DNA from: Blastomyces gilchristii SLH14081
Lineage: Eukaryota > Ascomycota > Eurotiomycetes > Onygenales > Ajellomycetaceae
DNA length: 64,000 nucleotides
Direction of reading: 5' to 3'
Assembly (NCBI RefSeq): GCF_000003855.2
Contig: NW_003101666.1
Coordinates: 155,934 to 219,933, forward strand
Shown: positions 23,475-36,728 of the stretch, in pieces
How the letters are laid out: the number at the start of each line of letters is the position of its first letter
Position numbering within the stretch: position 1 is the first letter of the stretch
Position numbers and translations under genes: made by a program
The notes under the pieces: generated by a model
Told to the model about the DNA's origin: nothing
Database searches by the model: none
The model's input: the letters and a program-made list of their open reading frames with translations, nothing else

Positions 23475-23732
23475 TGTAAGAATAAGTACTTACAGGCGAT
23501 TATTCAGGTGTTTGCAGCTTGGCGTGATATGTACTGTTAACTACTAGAAGTATTTGTGATAGAAAGATAAAATGTAGAAGTTAAATGTATAATAGTATTC
23601 AAGCTGAGTTATAAATAGTATTCATAAACTTCAGTCTATATAGTTGTGTATAATCAAGAGCTGCTAACTCTATTAATTATACAAGAGATAGAAATAGAGA
23701 TAAAGAATTCATAAGAAGTAGAATTTCTTACA
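23475..23732 (-). repeat. 3' LTR of B-I (258 bp)
   Basis: TGTAAGAATAAG...TTTCTTACA, with short terminal inverted ends TGTAAGAA/TTCTTACA. It pairs with 51218-51475. Heavily mutated, including CpA-to-TpA changes. Confidence 0.95.
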
Positions 23733-26700
23733 TATTCTTCTCTCTCTAAGACTTTATCTGTAAAGTCTTTCACTGAGTAACTTCATAGAATCAGCTCAGC
23801 ACTGCAGTGATACTCACTAAAAATTCTTCATATCTATAAAAAAATCTTAGTGAGAAAAAATCTCTTATTACTGTGAAGAGAAAAGAGTCTGTTACTTAGT
23901 TTCTTATTTTATAAGATTCTTTATAATCTATAGATTCTTCTCTAACTACTATACAGATTCATCTCATATCTTTCATATAGAAGAGTTTCAGTTAACTCTT
24001 AATTATTTTTATAAGATTCTTATATAATCATTATACAGATTTATCTTACAGATGAATCACTCTCTATAAGATCACTCTCATTAAAGAGAAGTATTTATAA
24101 GTTAATCTTTTACTCATTCTTATAAATCATTGTTCTTTGATACTGTAGAATTGTGAGAAATTTTTCATTCTTTTATTAACTCTATAGAATTGTAGAATTA
24201 AGATATCTGTAGTCTGCAATCACTCTTTATAGTTATATAGAAAGATTCAGACCTGTGATTTATAATCACTCTTATTTACTAGAGTGATCTGACTATTCTG
24301 TGAAATTACTCACAGTGTAAACAAATCTCTCTAAAGTAGTATAAATATTTCAGATCTGTTTACAGAATCTTATCTTCTTTTTTCTTTTTCTATAACAGCT
24401 CTCATTCTTATAAACTATGAGTATTCTCATTCATCTGTAAAGTATTTTCACTTAGATAATAGAGAGAAAGTGTTTCTAACAATATTCATATATTAATTTA
24501 AGAACTTCTCAAGAATAAAAATTTTTTCAATTTTAATATCTTTATAAATAATATCTGACTGCTGCTGAGCTTCTTATAAGTGTCTCTGTAACTTCTCTAA
24601 TTACTTTTTACTGACTGATAAAGCAGAGATACTATTATTCATAACAGTATCTTTATCTCTTTCAGCTCTGTCACTGCATCTGATCTTCAGATCAGCAGTC
24701 AATTTCATGTCTCTTTCAGATTAGTTTCTGACTTTAAGTAGTACAGTCTCTCTCTTTACTGTAAGTCTTCTTATAAGTAATTTCTTACAGATTCTAGCTA
24801 ACAGTTCTTACAAAGCTCTTAGTTTTATCAGTGTCTTCTACAGCTCTATGAGTCTATAATCACTCTCTCTCTGCTCACACAATCTCTGACCAGATATATG
24901 CAAATATGTCTAGGTTTTCTATCAATGATTCTTACACTGTGATGCATTTCTGCAATCTCATTATCAATGAGAGATAGATTTCTGAGTATCTGTAAAATTC
25001 AGATAATTAAGATAATGTAAATTCTATGAATTCATAACAGAAGTTAATCTAAATAGATAAGCTCTCTTCTTATATCTCAATTATTTCTGAGCTGAATACT
25101 TCAGCATAACTGAGAGAGTGAATATAGCTTTATAAGAGATATCTGATCATATATACAGATAGTCAGCTTTCAAGGTTCTGCTACAACTGTGTATACTCTG
25201 ATATTCAGCTTCTCTGAAGTCTGTGTATTTCTGATAATCTTTATATTAAATACAATAATTGTCTGTATCATAGATATAATACTCTCTGCTTCTTTAAAGA
25301 GAGAAATTGATAGTTATGAGAAGATTAAGTATCACAGATATTAAGAATATAAATATAAGTTTTCTTTATTTTTTCTTTATTAGTCTCTAAATTGTGTTCA
25401 CAGCTCTGTTTTTATTTTCTTATTTTTTAACTTTAATAAGAGTATGATTTCTTCTTTTCTTTATATATATCATGAACTGTTCATTTCAGTAGAAACTTAT
25501 CATCTTATAGACTAGAGTTTATAAATAACAGTGTTAATATTTTTATTACAATCAGGTTCTTAGTAAAGATTACATTATTCTAACTTATCAGAATTTACAG
25601 TATAAAAGTTATATCTCAGCTTCTGCAGATATCTTATCTACTTAGATGATTTCTAAGTGAACTTATTCATCTTATTAGAATACTCTTATCACTAAATCTT
25701 GAATCAGAGCTTATAATCTCACTTCTCTGAGTTAATAATCTCTTTGATCTGATATTCTCTTTCACTCTCTAGTACTTTATAAATAGAGTGATAAGTCACA
25801 GAATTCTCTTCTAAGAATTTCTTATATTTGTAAAGTAAAGAGATATAAAAAACATTATATATCTATAACTCAGATGATAGTTTCAATCTGTAGAACTATA
25901 AGTTAACTTTCTTTATAATCTTACAAGACTCTGTCTGTAAGAGATTCAGCTTCTTACTAGATCTCTATATAATAATATTTTCTAGACTCAGTCAGACTCT
26001 ATTATCTTTCTTAAAACTCTTTATAATATACTTAAAGTTATAGTATCTCTTCTGATACTCTTGAGTCTTTCTCAAGAATTTGTAAGCTTTCTCTCAGATC
26101 TTCTGAATTCTCTCAGTCTATTCACAGATATTATCACACTCTATAGTGTACTCTCACAGATTTATCAAGATCATCTGTGAATAAGTCTCAGTAAGCATCT
26201 CAAAGAGAGTTTTATCTATGCTGACATACTTTGAGTTATTGTATATAAACTCTATAAATAATAATCAATACACTCAGTTATTCTGATTATAATTAATAAA
26301 GTATCATAGATACTGTTTTAATATACTTATCAGATATTCTGTCTGATTATCTGTCTATTGATAAAAAGCTGTACTTAGATCTTATAAGATCTTCAGTATA
26401 GTTATCAGATTAGATCAGAACTCTTCTATAAAAATTAATTCTCTATCTGAGATAATATTCACAGATAATTCATACAATCAGATTATATTATAGATAAAGA
26501 TATAAGTTAAATTCTTTAACTTCAAGTTCTTACAGATGAGTATAAAGTGTGTTATCTTGATAAAGCAATTCACTATCATCAGCACACTGTTAAAGCAGAT
26601 ATTATATATGTTCTTACTTTCAGAGAGACTTATAAGAGTGTTCATTTCTAGCTGTTTTCAAGATTTCTATAAGATGAGTAGAGAAGTAAGTTCTTTATAT

Positions 26701-28775
26701 AATCTGAACTGTACTATCTGTGAATTCTGATAAATAGTATAAGAATTCACTATCTTCTTTATAAGTTCTTGTATCTTCAGTCAGAAGTATTTTCTTATAA
26801 GTAACTTATAAGTTCTAGTATCTGTAAAATGACTTACTAGAGAAGAGTTATAATATCTTTTAATAAGTTCTATACATAGAAACTCATTTATAGATACATA
26901 AATTCAGTTCTCTTTTTATAAGAGATTATTTAAGTCTCTTCAATTCTTTATTTCTGCAGAGTTGATTCCTGCTATGAGTAGTTTCTAAATATACTGAGTA
27001 TATTTATTCTTTAATTATAGTTCAGATAATCTGAATAGAAGATCTTATAAAAACTTATACTCTGTTTTCTCTTACATCAGATCTTTCACAGTACTTCTTA
27101 AAGTCTGCAATCTCTTCAGATTATAGATACTCTCTTTAAGAATTCTCACAGAGATTCTTAGAGTGTTAACTCTCAGTGTTATAGAGAGTAGTTGTATAGA
27201 CTTCTTCTCTCTCTTTCTTCTCTTCTCTTATAAGAGATTGAGAGACTCTTCAGTCAATCTCTTTATAACACTCAGTTTAAGTATTCTATAAAGCTTTTCT
27301 GTCTTCTCTAGTCTCTCTGTATCTATCATTCTAAACTTCTTAATATAGTCTGATCTGTGAAAGAATCTGTTCACTGAGTTCTTAGTTCTCTTAATATATT
27401 CTATCTTGAACTAGAACTCACTCAGTCTCTGAGCTCAGTGAACCTGCTACTGCAAGAGTTTCTTAATTAAAGTAAACTATTATAAGCTATTATAATCAGT
27501 TCTAACAGTAATCACTGTTATAAGACTCTCAAAGTAGTGATATCAGTGATGAAAGAATTTCACTATTATAAGAAGCTTCTAATTATAAATATTATAGTTG
27601 ATCTTCATGAGTTATATCTTCTATAAGAAAAAGATCACTAAAACTCAGTTCTTATTTAACTGTAGTTATGAGACTATTTCTAAAATTATAAAGAAGAAGA
27701 CATCTGTCTTCAATCTAGTTAAGAGTAAGAAATTAAAGTAAAACAGTATCATTATATTTATAAATATCTGTTTTAATCTTATAAAGATTCTATAAGCTTC
27801 TGAGATAAGAAAGTTCTTACAGCTATTTCTTCTCAACAATCTTTTCATTCTTCATTTATAAGATAACTTTTTCTTATTTTCACTCTTCAGTATATCTGTA
27901 AGAGTTAAGAAGATTCTTATAAATACAAAGATAACTCATCTATAGAAATTCACAAAGCTTAGAAAAATCTGAATCTTATGAATACTAGTTAGCTTCAGTT
28001 ATAATAGAATAGTCTTAACTTATAAAGATTTCATCTGAATATTATCTGCAGTGATTATATATTCTAGAAAATTAATTCAATAGACACTGAAGTTATACTT
28101 TACAAGCTTAATATACAGTTCTGTCTCATTTAAGACCTTCAACACACTTTATATATACTCAGTGTGTTCTTTCTTCTTTATAAAGTACATCATCACATTA
28201 TTCAGATATATTATTATAAAGATATTCAGATATATATAAAGTGTTTTATTAATAAAAGACTGAAATACTGCAGAGATATTAGTCAGATTAAAAGATATTA
28301 CTAGATATTTAAATAATTTCAGTGCAGTTCTAAAGACAGTCTTTCATTCATTTTCAGACTGTATTCACAGCTGTGTATATACATTGATTACATTCAGCTG
28401 TATGAATATGACAGCTTCTGTGAGACAGTTGATCACATTCTCAATCAGAGATAGAGAGTAGTAACTCTTTATTATCTTGAAGTTCAGATCACAGTAGTCT
28501 ATATATAATCTGAGATCTTTATTCTTCTTCTTCATGAATATCACAGAGGCTCTCACAGAGATCTATAAAGATTGAATAAAGTTATTCTTCAGATTCTTCT
28601 TTATATAGGCTTACAAGACCTCTATCTCTTAATAAGAGAGCTTATAAATTAGTTCTCAGAAGAGTTTCTATTCTTCTATTAAATCTATTATCAGATTCTT
28701 CTTATAGTAAGAAGAAAGCTCAGCTGTCTTTACTGAGCTAAATATCTCTGTAAAATCTCAGTATTTCTCTAATAT
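23733..28775 (-). pseudogene. B-I pol remnant (RT, RNase H, integrase)
   Basis: Minus-strand translation shows RT motifs at 28556-28365 (VIFMKKKNKDLRLYIDY) and an RNase H segment around 27848-27666 (FIRLKQIFINIMILF). The integrase should follow toward 23.7 kb by Ty3/Gypsy order, but it is too decayed for me to mark its triad. It is colinear with 29736-34767 of B-II, differing by transitions. It ends where D is inserted. Confidence 0.8.
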
Positions 28776-29311
28776 TGTCACGCTCCCGGCCGCGCCAAGG
28801 CCCTGTTGCGGTTCCACACGGCCCATCACTTTCATGCGGATAATTCCATCCTGTCTGAACCAGTTTCCAACCGCTCTATGACATCATTCGGATATATTAT
28901 AGAAAGATCTGATTGATGGATATGAGAACCCCGCTTCTATATGAGGTCAGCAGATTACTTTTCCTTGGCAGTGAGATGCTGCTGAGATATCACTTCAGCT
29001 ATTCTCACTCATGAAATGAGAGGAGGTATTCACTCATTGTCTATATAGAATAGCTAGATGCTGACTTCTCATGAAAGAAGTCAGTGATTCATTTCTTTTA
29101 CTATGAAAGAAATATATACAAGAGTTACTGCATGTCTCATACAATCTTCTTAGTATACTAAGTATCATATCTGTGATATTCTTGCAATAACTCTGTAGTC
29201 TACAAGCTCACTATTCAAGCAAGATAGTCAAGCTCACTCATACAGCTTCTTAAATAACTACTTCTATATAACACTGTCAACTAGTCACTGCTTCAGTTCT
29301 GTTATGTTACA
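28776..29311 (+). repeat. 5' LTR of D (536 bp), left part CpG-rich
   Basis: Begins TGTCACGCTCCCGGCCGCG and ends GTTATGTTACA. The first ~100 bp are almost unmutated, whereas the partner 43296-43831 starts TATCACACTCTCAGCTGTG. Differences are nearly all transitions. Confidence 0.95.
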
Positions 29312-29368
29312 ATTTGAATTACTCAATCTGATTATATGTTTGAATCAGTCAAGCTCTAACAGACTGAT

Positions 29369-29478
29369 ATGACCTCATGCACCTGTGCTGAGACTGACTC
29401 AATTCCACTCTCTGAAGAAAACACTACATCATCTTCTAGAGTGTGTACATCTCTATCTCAGCAGGAATCCAAGATTCC
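29369..29478 (+). pseudogene. D gag, first segment
   Basis: The ATG at 29369 opens MTSCTCAETDSIPLSEEN and reads through to KIP at the B-II junction. The frame resumes at 36729 with EPAVHFDMSSS. The open frame that runs on into B-II LTR is a chimera. Confidence 0.7.
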
Positions 29479-29735
29479 TGTAAGAATAAGTGCTCGCAGG
29501 CGATTATTCGGGTGTTTGCAGCTTGGCATGATATGTACTGTTAACTACTAGAAGTGTTCATGGTAGAAAGATAAATATAGAGGTCAAATGTATCATAGCA
29601 TTCAAGCTGAGTTGTAAATAGTATTCATGAATTCCAGTCTATATAGTTGTGTGTAGCCAAGGGCCGCTAGCCCTATTGATTATATGAGAGATAGAAATAG
29701 AGGTAAAGAATCTGCAAGAAGTGAGATTTCTTACA
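29479..29735 (-). repeat. 3' LTR of B-II (257 bp)
   Basis: Equal in length to 36467-36723. It keeps CpGs at its outer (left) end (GCTCGCAGGCGATTATTCGG). Confidence 0.95.
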
Positions 29736-32700
29736 TATCCCCCTCTCTCTAAGACTTCATTCATGAAGTCTTTCACTAAGTGACTTCATAGTCAGCTCAG
29801 CACTGCAGTGATACTCACTAAAAACTCTTCATATCTATAAAAAATCTTAGTGAGGAAAAATCTCTTATTACTGTGAAGAGAAAAGAGTCTGTCACTCAGT
29901 TTCTTATTTCATGAGATTCTTTGTAATCTACAGATTCTTCTCTGACTATTATGCAGATTCATCTTACATCTTTCATACAGAAGAGTTTCAGTTGACTCTC
30001 AATCATTTTCACAAGATTCTTATGTGATCATCACACAGATTCATCTCACAGATGAATCACTCTCTGTGAGATCATCTTTATCAAAGAGAAACATTCATAA
30101 GTTGATCTTTCATTCATTCTCACAAATCATTGCTCTTTGACACTGTAGAATTGTGAGAAATTTTTCATTCTTTTATCAACTCTGTAGAATTGTAGAATCA
30201 AGATATTCACAGTCTGCAATCACTCTTTATAGTCATATAGAAAGATTCAGGCCTGTGATTCACAATCACTCTTATTTACTAGAGTGATCTGGCTGTTCTG
30301 TGAGATCACTCACAGTGCAAGCAAATCTCTCTAGAGTAGTATAAATATCTCAGATCTGTCTGTGAAATCTCATCTTCTTTTTCCTTTTTCTGTAACAGCT
30401 TTCATTCTCATAAACTGTAAGTATCTTCATTCATCTGTGAAGTGTTTTCACTCAGATGACAGAGAGAGAGTATTCCTGACAATGTTCATGTATTGATTCA
30501 AGAACTTCTCAAGAATAAAAATTTTTTCAATTTCAACATCTTCATAAACAATGTCTGGTCACTACTGAGCTTCTTGTGAGCATTTCTATGACTCCTCTGA
30601 TCACTTTTTGCCAGCTGATGAAGCAGGGATGCTGCTGCTCATAACTGCATCTTCATTCCTCTCAGCCTCATCATCACACCTGATCTTCAGGCCAGCAGCT
30701 CATTTCATCTCTCTCTCAGATCAGCTTCTGACTTCAAGCAGCACAGTCTCTCTCTTTACTGTAAGTCTTCTCATAAGTAATTCCTTACAGACTCTAACTG
30801 ACAGTTCTTGTAAAGCTTTCAGTGTTGTCAGTGTCTTCTACAGTCTCACAGGCCTATGACTACTCTCTCTCTGCTTACACAATCTCTGATCAGGCATATG
30901 CAAATATGTCTAGATTCTCTATCAATGATTCTCACACTGCAGCACATTTCCACAATCTCATTGTTAATAAGAGATGAGTTCTCAGGTACCTGCAAAATCT
31001 GAGTAATCAAGGCAATGTGAATATCATGAATTTATGACAGAAGTTAACCTGAGCAGATAAGCTCTCTCTCTGTGTTCTCATTATTTTCAGACTGAATACT
31101 TCAGCATAACTGAGAGAGTGAACACAGCTTCATAAGAGATATCTGATCACACACACAGATAATCAGTCTTCAAGGCCCTGCTGCAACTATATATACTCTG
31201 ATATCTGACTCTTCTGAAGTCTATGCATTTCTGATAATCTTTATATCAAATGCAACAATTGTCTGTACTGTGAGTATAATACTCTCTGCTTCTTTGAAGA
31301 GAGAAATTGATAGTTGTGAGAGAATTAAATGTTATAAGTGTTAATGATGTGAGTGTGAGTTTTCTTTATTTTTTCTTTATTAGTCTCTAAATTGTATTCA
31401 CAGCCCTGTTTATTTTCTTATTTTTTAGCTTTAATAAGAACATGTTTTCTTCTTCTCTTATGTACACTGCAGACTGTTCATCTCAGTAGAAACTCATCAT
31501 CTTATAGACTAGAGTTTATAAATGACAGTGTTAATATCTTTATCACAATCAGGTTCTTAGTGAAGACTGCATTATTCTGACTTATCAGAATTCATAGTAT
31601 AGAAGTCATGTCTCAGCTTCTGCAGATGTCTTATCTGTCTGAATAATTTTCAAGTGAACTTATCTATCTTGTCAGAATATTCTTATCACTGAATCTTGAA
31701 TCAGAGCTTGTAATCTTGCTTCTCTGAGTTAACAATCTCTTTAATCTGATATTCTCTTTCACTCTCTAGTGCTTTGTGAACAGAGTGATGAGTCACAGAG
31801 TTCTCTTCTGAGAATTCCTTATATTCACAGAGTAAAGAGACATGAAAAATATTGTATATCTACAACTCAGATAACAGTTTCAATCTGTAGAACTGTGAGC
31901 TAACTTTCTTCACAATCTTATAAGACTCTATTCATAAGAGATTCAGCTTCTTACTAGATCTTCATATGATGATATTTTCTAGACTCAGTCAGACTCTATC
32001 ATCTTTCTTGAAACTCTTTGCAATGTGCTTGAAGTCATAGTATCTCTTCTGATACTCTTAGATCTTTCTCAAGAATTCACAGACTTTCTCCTGAATCTCC
32101 TGAATTCTCTCAGCCTGTTCACAGACATCATCACACTCTATAGTGTACTCTCACAGATCTATCAAGATCATCTGCAGATAAGTCTCAGTGAGCATCTCAA
32201 AGAGAGTTTTATCTGTACTGACATGCTTTGAGTTATTATATATGAACTCTGTAAGTGATAATCAATGCACTCAGTCATTCTGATTGTAATTGACAAAGCA
32301 TCACAGATACTGTTTCAATATACTCATCAGATGTTCTGTCTGATCATCTGTCTGTTGATGAAAAGCTGTGCTTAGATCTTGTGAGATCTTCAGTATAGTT
32401 ATCAGATCAGATCAGAACTCTTCTGTGAAGATTGATTCTCTGTCTGAGATAATGTTCACAGACAATTCATATAATCAGATCACATTATGAATGAAGATAT
32501 GAGTTAAATTCTTTGACTTCAAGTTCTTGTAGATGAGTATAAAGTGTGCTATCTTGATAAAGTAATTTACTATCATCAGCACACTGTCAAAGCAGACATC
32601 ATATATGTTCTTGCTTTCAGAGAGACTCACAAGAGCATTCATTCCTAGCTATTCTCAAGATTTCTGCAGAATGAGTAGAGAAGTGAGTTCTTTATATAAT

Positions 32701-35700
32701 CTGAACTGCACTATCTGTGAATTCTGATAAACAGCACAAGAATTCACTATCTTCTTCACAAGTTCTTGCATCTTCAGTCAGAAGTATTTTCTTATAAGTA
32801 ACTTATGAGTTCTAGTGTCTGTAAAATGACTCACTAGAGAAGAGTCATAATATCTTTTAATGAGTTCTATATATAGAAACTCATTTATGAGCACATAAAT
32901 TCAGCTCTCTCTTTACAAGAGATTATTTAAGTCTCTTCAATTCTTTATTTCTGCAGGATTGATTTCTGCTGTGAGCAGTTTTCAAATATACTGAGTATAT
33001 TCATTCTTCAGTTACAGTTCAGATAATCTGAATAGAAGATCTTATGAAGACTTATACTCTGTTTCTTCTTACATCAGATCTTTCACAGTACTTCTCAAAG
33101 TCTGCAAACTCTTCAGATTATAGATACTCTCTTCAAGAATTCTTGTGAAGATTCTCAGAGTGTTGACTCTCAGTGTTGTAGAGAGTAGTTATACAGGCTT
33201 CTTCTCTCTCTTCTTCCTCTTCTCTTATAGAGAATTGAGAGACTCTTCAGTCAATCTCTTTACAACACTCAGTTCAAGCATTCTGTAAAGCTTTTCTGTC
33301 TTCTCTAGCTTCTCTATGTCTGTCACTCTGATCTTCTTAATATAGTCTGACCTGTGAGAGAGTCTATTCACTGAGTTCTTAGTTTCCTTAATATATTCTA
33401 TCTTGAATCAGAACTCACTCAGTCTCTGAGCTCAGTGAACCTGTCATCATAAGAGTTTCTTAATTGAAGTAAACTATTGTAAGCTGTTATGATCAGTTCT
33501 AATAGTAATCACTGTTATAAGACTCTTAAAGTAGTGATATCAGTGATGAAAGAATTTCACTATCATGAGAAACTTCTGATCATAAATGCTATAGTTAATC
33601 TCTGTAAGTTGTATCTTTTATGAGAAAAAGATCACTGAAACCCAGTTCTCATTTAACTGTAGTTGCAAGACTATTTCTGAAATCACAAAGAAGAAGACAT
33701 CTGTCTTCAATCTGATTAAGAGTAAGAAATCAAAGTGAAACAGTATCACTGTGTCTGTGAATATCTGTTTCAATCTTGTAAAGACTCTGTGAGCTTCTGA
33801 GATAAGAAAGTTCTCACAGTTCTTTCTTCTTAACAATCTTTTCATTCTCTGTTTATGAAATGACTTCTTCTTATTTTCACTCTTCAGCATGTCTGTAAGA
33901 GTCAAGAAGATTCTTGTGAATGTAAAGATAAACTATCTATAGAAATTCACAAAGCTCAGAAAGATCTGAATCTCATAAATACTAGTTGACTTCAGTCATG
34001 ATAGAATAGTCTTAATTTATAAAGGTTTCATCTGAATATCATTTGCAGTGATTACATATTCTAGGAAATTAATTCAGTAGACACTGAAGTTGTACTTTGT
34101 AAGCTTAATATATAGTTCTGTCTTATCTAAGACCTTCAACACACTTCACACATGCTCAGTGTATTCTTTCTTCTTTATAGAGTACATCATCACATCATTC
34201 AGATATATTACTATGAAGACATTCAGATATATGTGAAGTGTTTTATTAATGAAAGACTGAAATACTGCAGAGATATTAGTCAGATCAAAAGACATCACTA
34301 GATATTTAAACAATCTCAGTACAGTTCTAAAGACAGTCTTTCATTTATTCTCAGACTGTATTCACAGCTATGTATATACATTGATCATATTCAGTTGTAT
34401 GAATATGATAGCTTCTGTGAGACAGTTGATCACATTCTCAATCAGAGACAGAGAGTAGTGACTCTTTATTATCTTGAAGTTCAGGTCATGATAGTCTACA
34501 CATAATCTGAGATTTTCATTCTTCTTCTTTACAAATATCACAGAGACTCCCGCAGAGGCCTGTGAAGATTGAATAAAGTCATTCTTCAGATTCTTCTTTA
34601 CATAGGTCTGCAAGGCCTCTGTCTCATGATGAGAGAGCTTATAGATTGATCTCTAGAAGGGTTTCTGTCCTTCTATCAAATCTATTGTCAGATTCTTCTC
34701 ACAGTGAGAAGAAAGCTTAGCTGCCTTAGCTGAGCTGAACATCTCTGTGAGATCTTGATATTTCTCTGATATCTGAAGCTCAGTTTTCATAATCATGAGA
34801 TTCTCAGACACTTGCAAAGTCATTATATAGATGAGCTTATCTTCTCTAATCAACTCTGCAGTATCAACTGCTTCTATCTCTGTGAGTGAGTCTGTTAACA
34901 CTGATCAGAAGTATAAACCTGACTTGTGAACAGCTATGTGCAGATTATGTCTTTGAAGTCATACAAGTCTTAAATACATATCATCTGTGATGTCTGTAAT
35001 AATCACAGTTTCTGCAAATCTTCTCCAGATTTCAGAGAGATCTTGCAATTCAAAGATGACTCTTGTAAGTCTCTCAGCTCTCAGATCTGAGTTCTCACAC
35101 TCTGCTTATTACAAGAACAGGTTCTCAGTCTTCATCTTTCAGCTTATTCACTTCATGAGCTTTAGAAACATCACAGTGATCTGAGATTCTGAGTTTATCA
35201 ATGCTTTTCATACTTGTGAGACAGCAGTACTGCAGTGTGATCTCTCTCTGTAAGTAAGCATTTTCATTGAGAAAGTAACAGATTCAGGTGTCAGCTTCAA
35301 GACTCTTAAGAAGGCTGTTGCTGACTCTGTCTGTGACTTCTCAAATTTCTATTTTAATTTGTTCAGACAGTTTGTGTGAAGATGTTCTGATTTAGAATAA
35401 ATAAAGCAGAGTCTCTTTTCCTTAATCTCTCTGTTATACACTCTGTTCACAGAAGCTTGTAAAGCTCTCTCTCTCTACTCAGCAGTCAGATATGAATCTC
35501 TCTATATCTTGTCATCTTTTTCTGATAAATCTGTTCTCTGTTATTCTGACTCTTGTGAGACTGATTAATGATTCACTCTTCACAGATCTGTGACTCTCAC
35601 AGTGATTTATAAGTAATGAATGAGAGTCATCAGTTTCTTCAGAGTTAAGAACTTAGAGTCTTACTCAATGAGCTTGTTCTGCATGTCTTTATTCAGCTTC

Positions 35701-36466
35701 TTTATAAATATCATCATTCAGATCTTGTTTCAGAGCCCTGTTTCCACAGATCTTAATTCATATCACAATTTCATGAAGTGCTGTGAGTAGTCTTTATCAG
35801 ATTTCTTGTCTCTTTTTCTAATATTGATGATCACAGTTCAGGTGTTCTCTGTTCAGCTTGTAAAGTCTCTCAACTTATTCTCTAGATAGATCTTAAGAAC
35901 AGATCATTGAGATCTCTTATAATCATTCTCTAAATAATTCAGCCAGTCCTTGACTTCAGTGTAATAGAGGTCTGTCATCACATAGATGATAGCTTCTTTA
36001 TCTTTCATATCACACAGCTGGACTTGTAAGTCAATTTCAAATGCAAACTTACAAAAGCTTTTATAGATTGTGATTTGATAGATGGCCTTAAGTAGTCATA
36101 GCTTGAGAAAGTTTCTTTTCAGTTCACAGGTATCTCTGAAGATCATGTCTAGAGACTCAGTTTGAGAGTGTTTATAAACAGTAAGCATTTCTTGTAGAAA
36201 AATAGCTTGATTCTGTGAGAGATGCTCAAGAATGTTCTTCACTGAGATTGATTTATTCATGAGTTTGAAGAATTTCTCTGTCACAGATGCAGAGAATGAT
36301 GTTCTGTGAGTGATTGATAAGTTCTCTGAGACTTCTTTCACAGAGATTATTCATGATTTGAGTGACTGCTTCTGAGTGCCTGCAGTAGGGTTTGCAGGGG
36401 TTGAAGCACACAAGTTTCTAGTTCTTTCAGTTATAACAGATGATTGCTGACTGACTGAGCTTGAAA
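29736..36466 (-). pseudogene. B-II gag-pol remnant
   Basis: Minus-strand reading from the 5' LTR at 36723: gag region about 36400-35250 (SITHRTSFSASVTEKFFKLM at 36327-36268), then protease, a linker with ELQISEKYQDLTEMFSSAKA, RT with VIFVKKKNENLRLCVDYHDLN, and RNase H with RVFTRLKQIFTDTVILFHFD and RLKTDVFFFVIS (the expected ETDAS-type catalytic region is altered). Integrase is inferred from position (about 33000-31000). Stops at many former Trp/Arg/Gln codons make it non-functional. It serves as the best-preserved B reference in the window. Confidence 0.85.
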
Positions 36467-36723
36467 TGTAAGAATAAGTGCTCACAGGTGATTATTCAGG
36501 TGTTTGCAGCTTGATGTGATATGTACTGTTAACTACTAGAAGTGTTCATGGTAGAAAGATAAATGTAGAGATTAAATGTATCATAGCATTCAAGCTGAGT
36601 TGTAAATAGTATTTGCGAATTCCAGTCTATATAGTTGTGTGTAGCCAAGGGCCGCTAGCCCTATTGGTTACGCGAGAGATAGGAATAGAGGTAAAGGATC
36701 CGCGAGGAGCGGGATTTCTTACA
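36467..36723 (-). repeat. 5' LTR of B-II (257 bp)
   Basis: Right part is unmutated (GGTTACGCGAGAGATAGG, GGATCCGCGAGGAGCGGG) next to equally unmutated D gag; the left part is mutated. The minus-strand sequence just inside it (TTTCAAGCTCAGTCAG) is the primer-binding-site position. Confidence 0.95.
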
Positions 36724-36728
36724 ATTTC

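Larger units (their letters stand above)
29479..36723 (-). mobile_element. Element B-II: Ty3/Gypsy retrotransposon on minus strand, inserted in D gag
   Basis: LTRs 29479-29735 and 36467-36723 (257 bp each) are flanked by ATTCC (29474-29478) and ATTTC (36724-36728), a 5 bp duplication differing by one C-to-T change. Total 7245 bp, uninterrupted. Protease-RT linker at 34901-34653, RT at 34613-34368 and RNase H at 33905-33618, all minus strand. PPT AGAGAGAGGGGGATA (minus strand) directly precedes the 3' LTR. As the innermost layer, it is less mutated than B-I. Confidence 0.96.

Noticed and set aside
28776..28900. CpG-rich island as a separate host gene remnant
   Set aside because: It aligns over its full length with the mutated 3' LTR of D and begins exactly at the target duplication, so it is LTR sequence.
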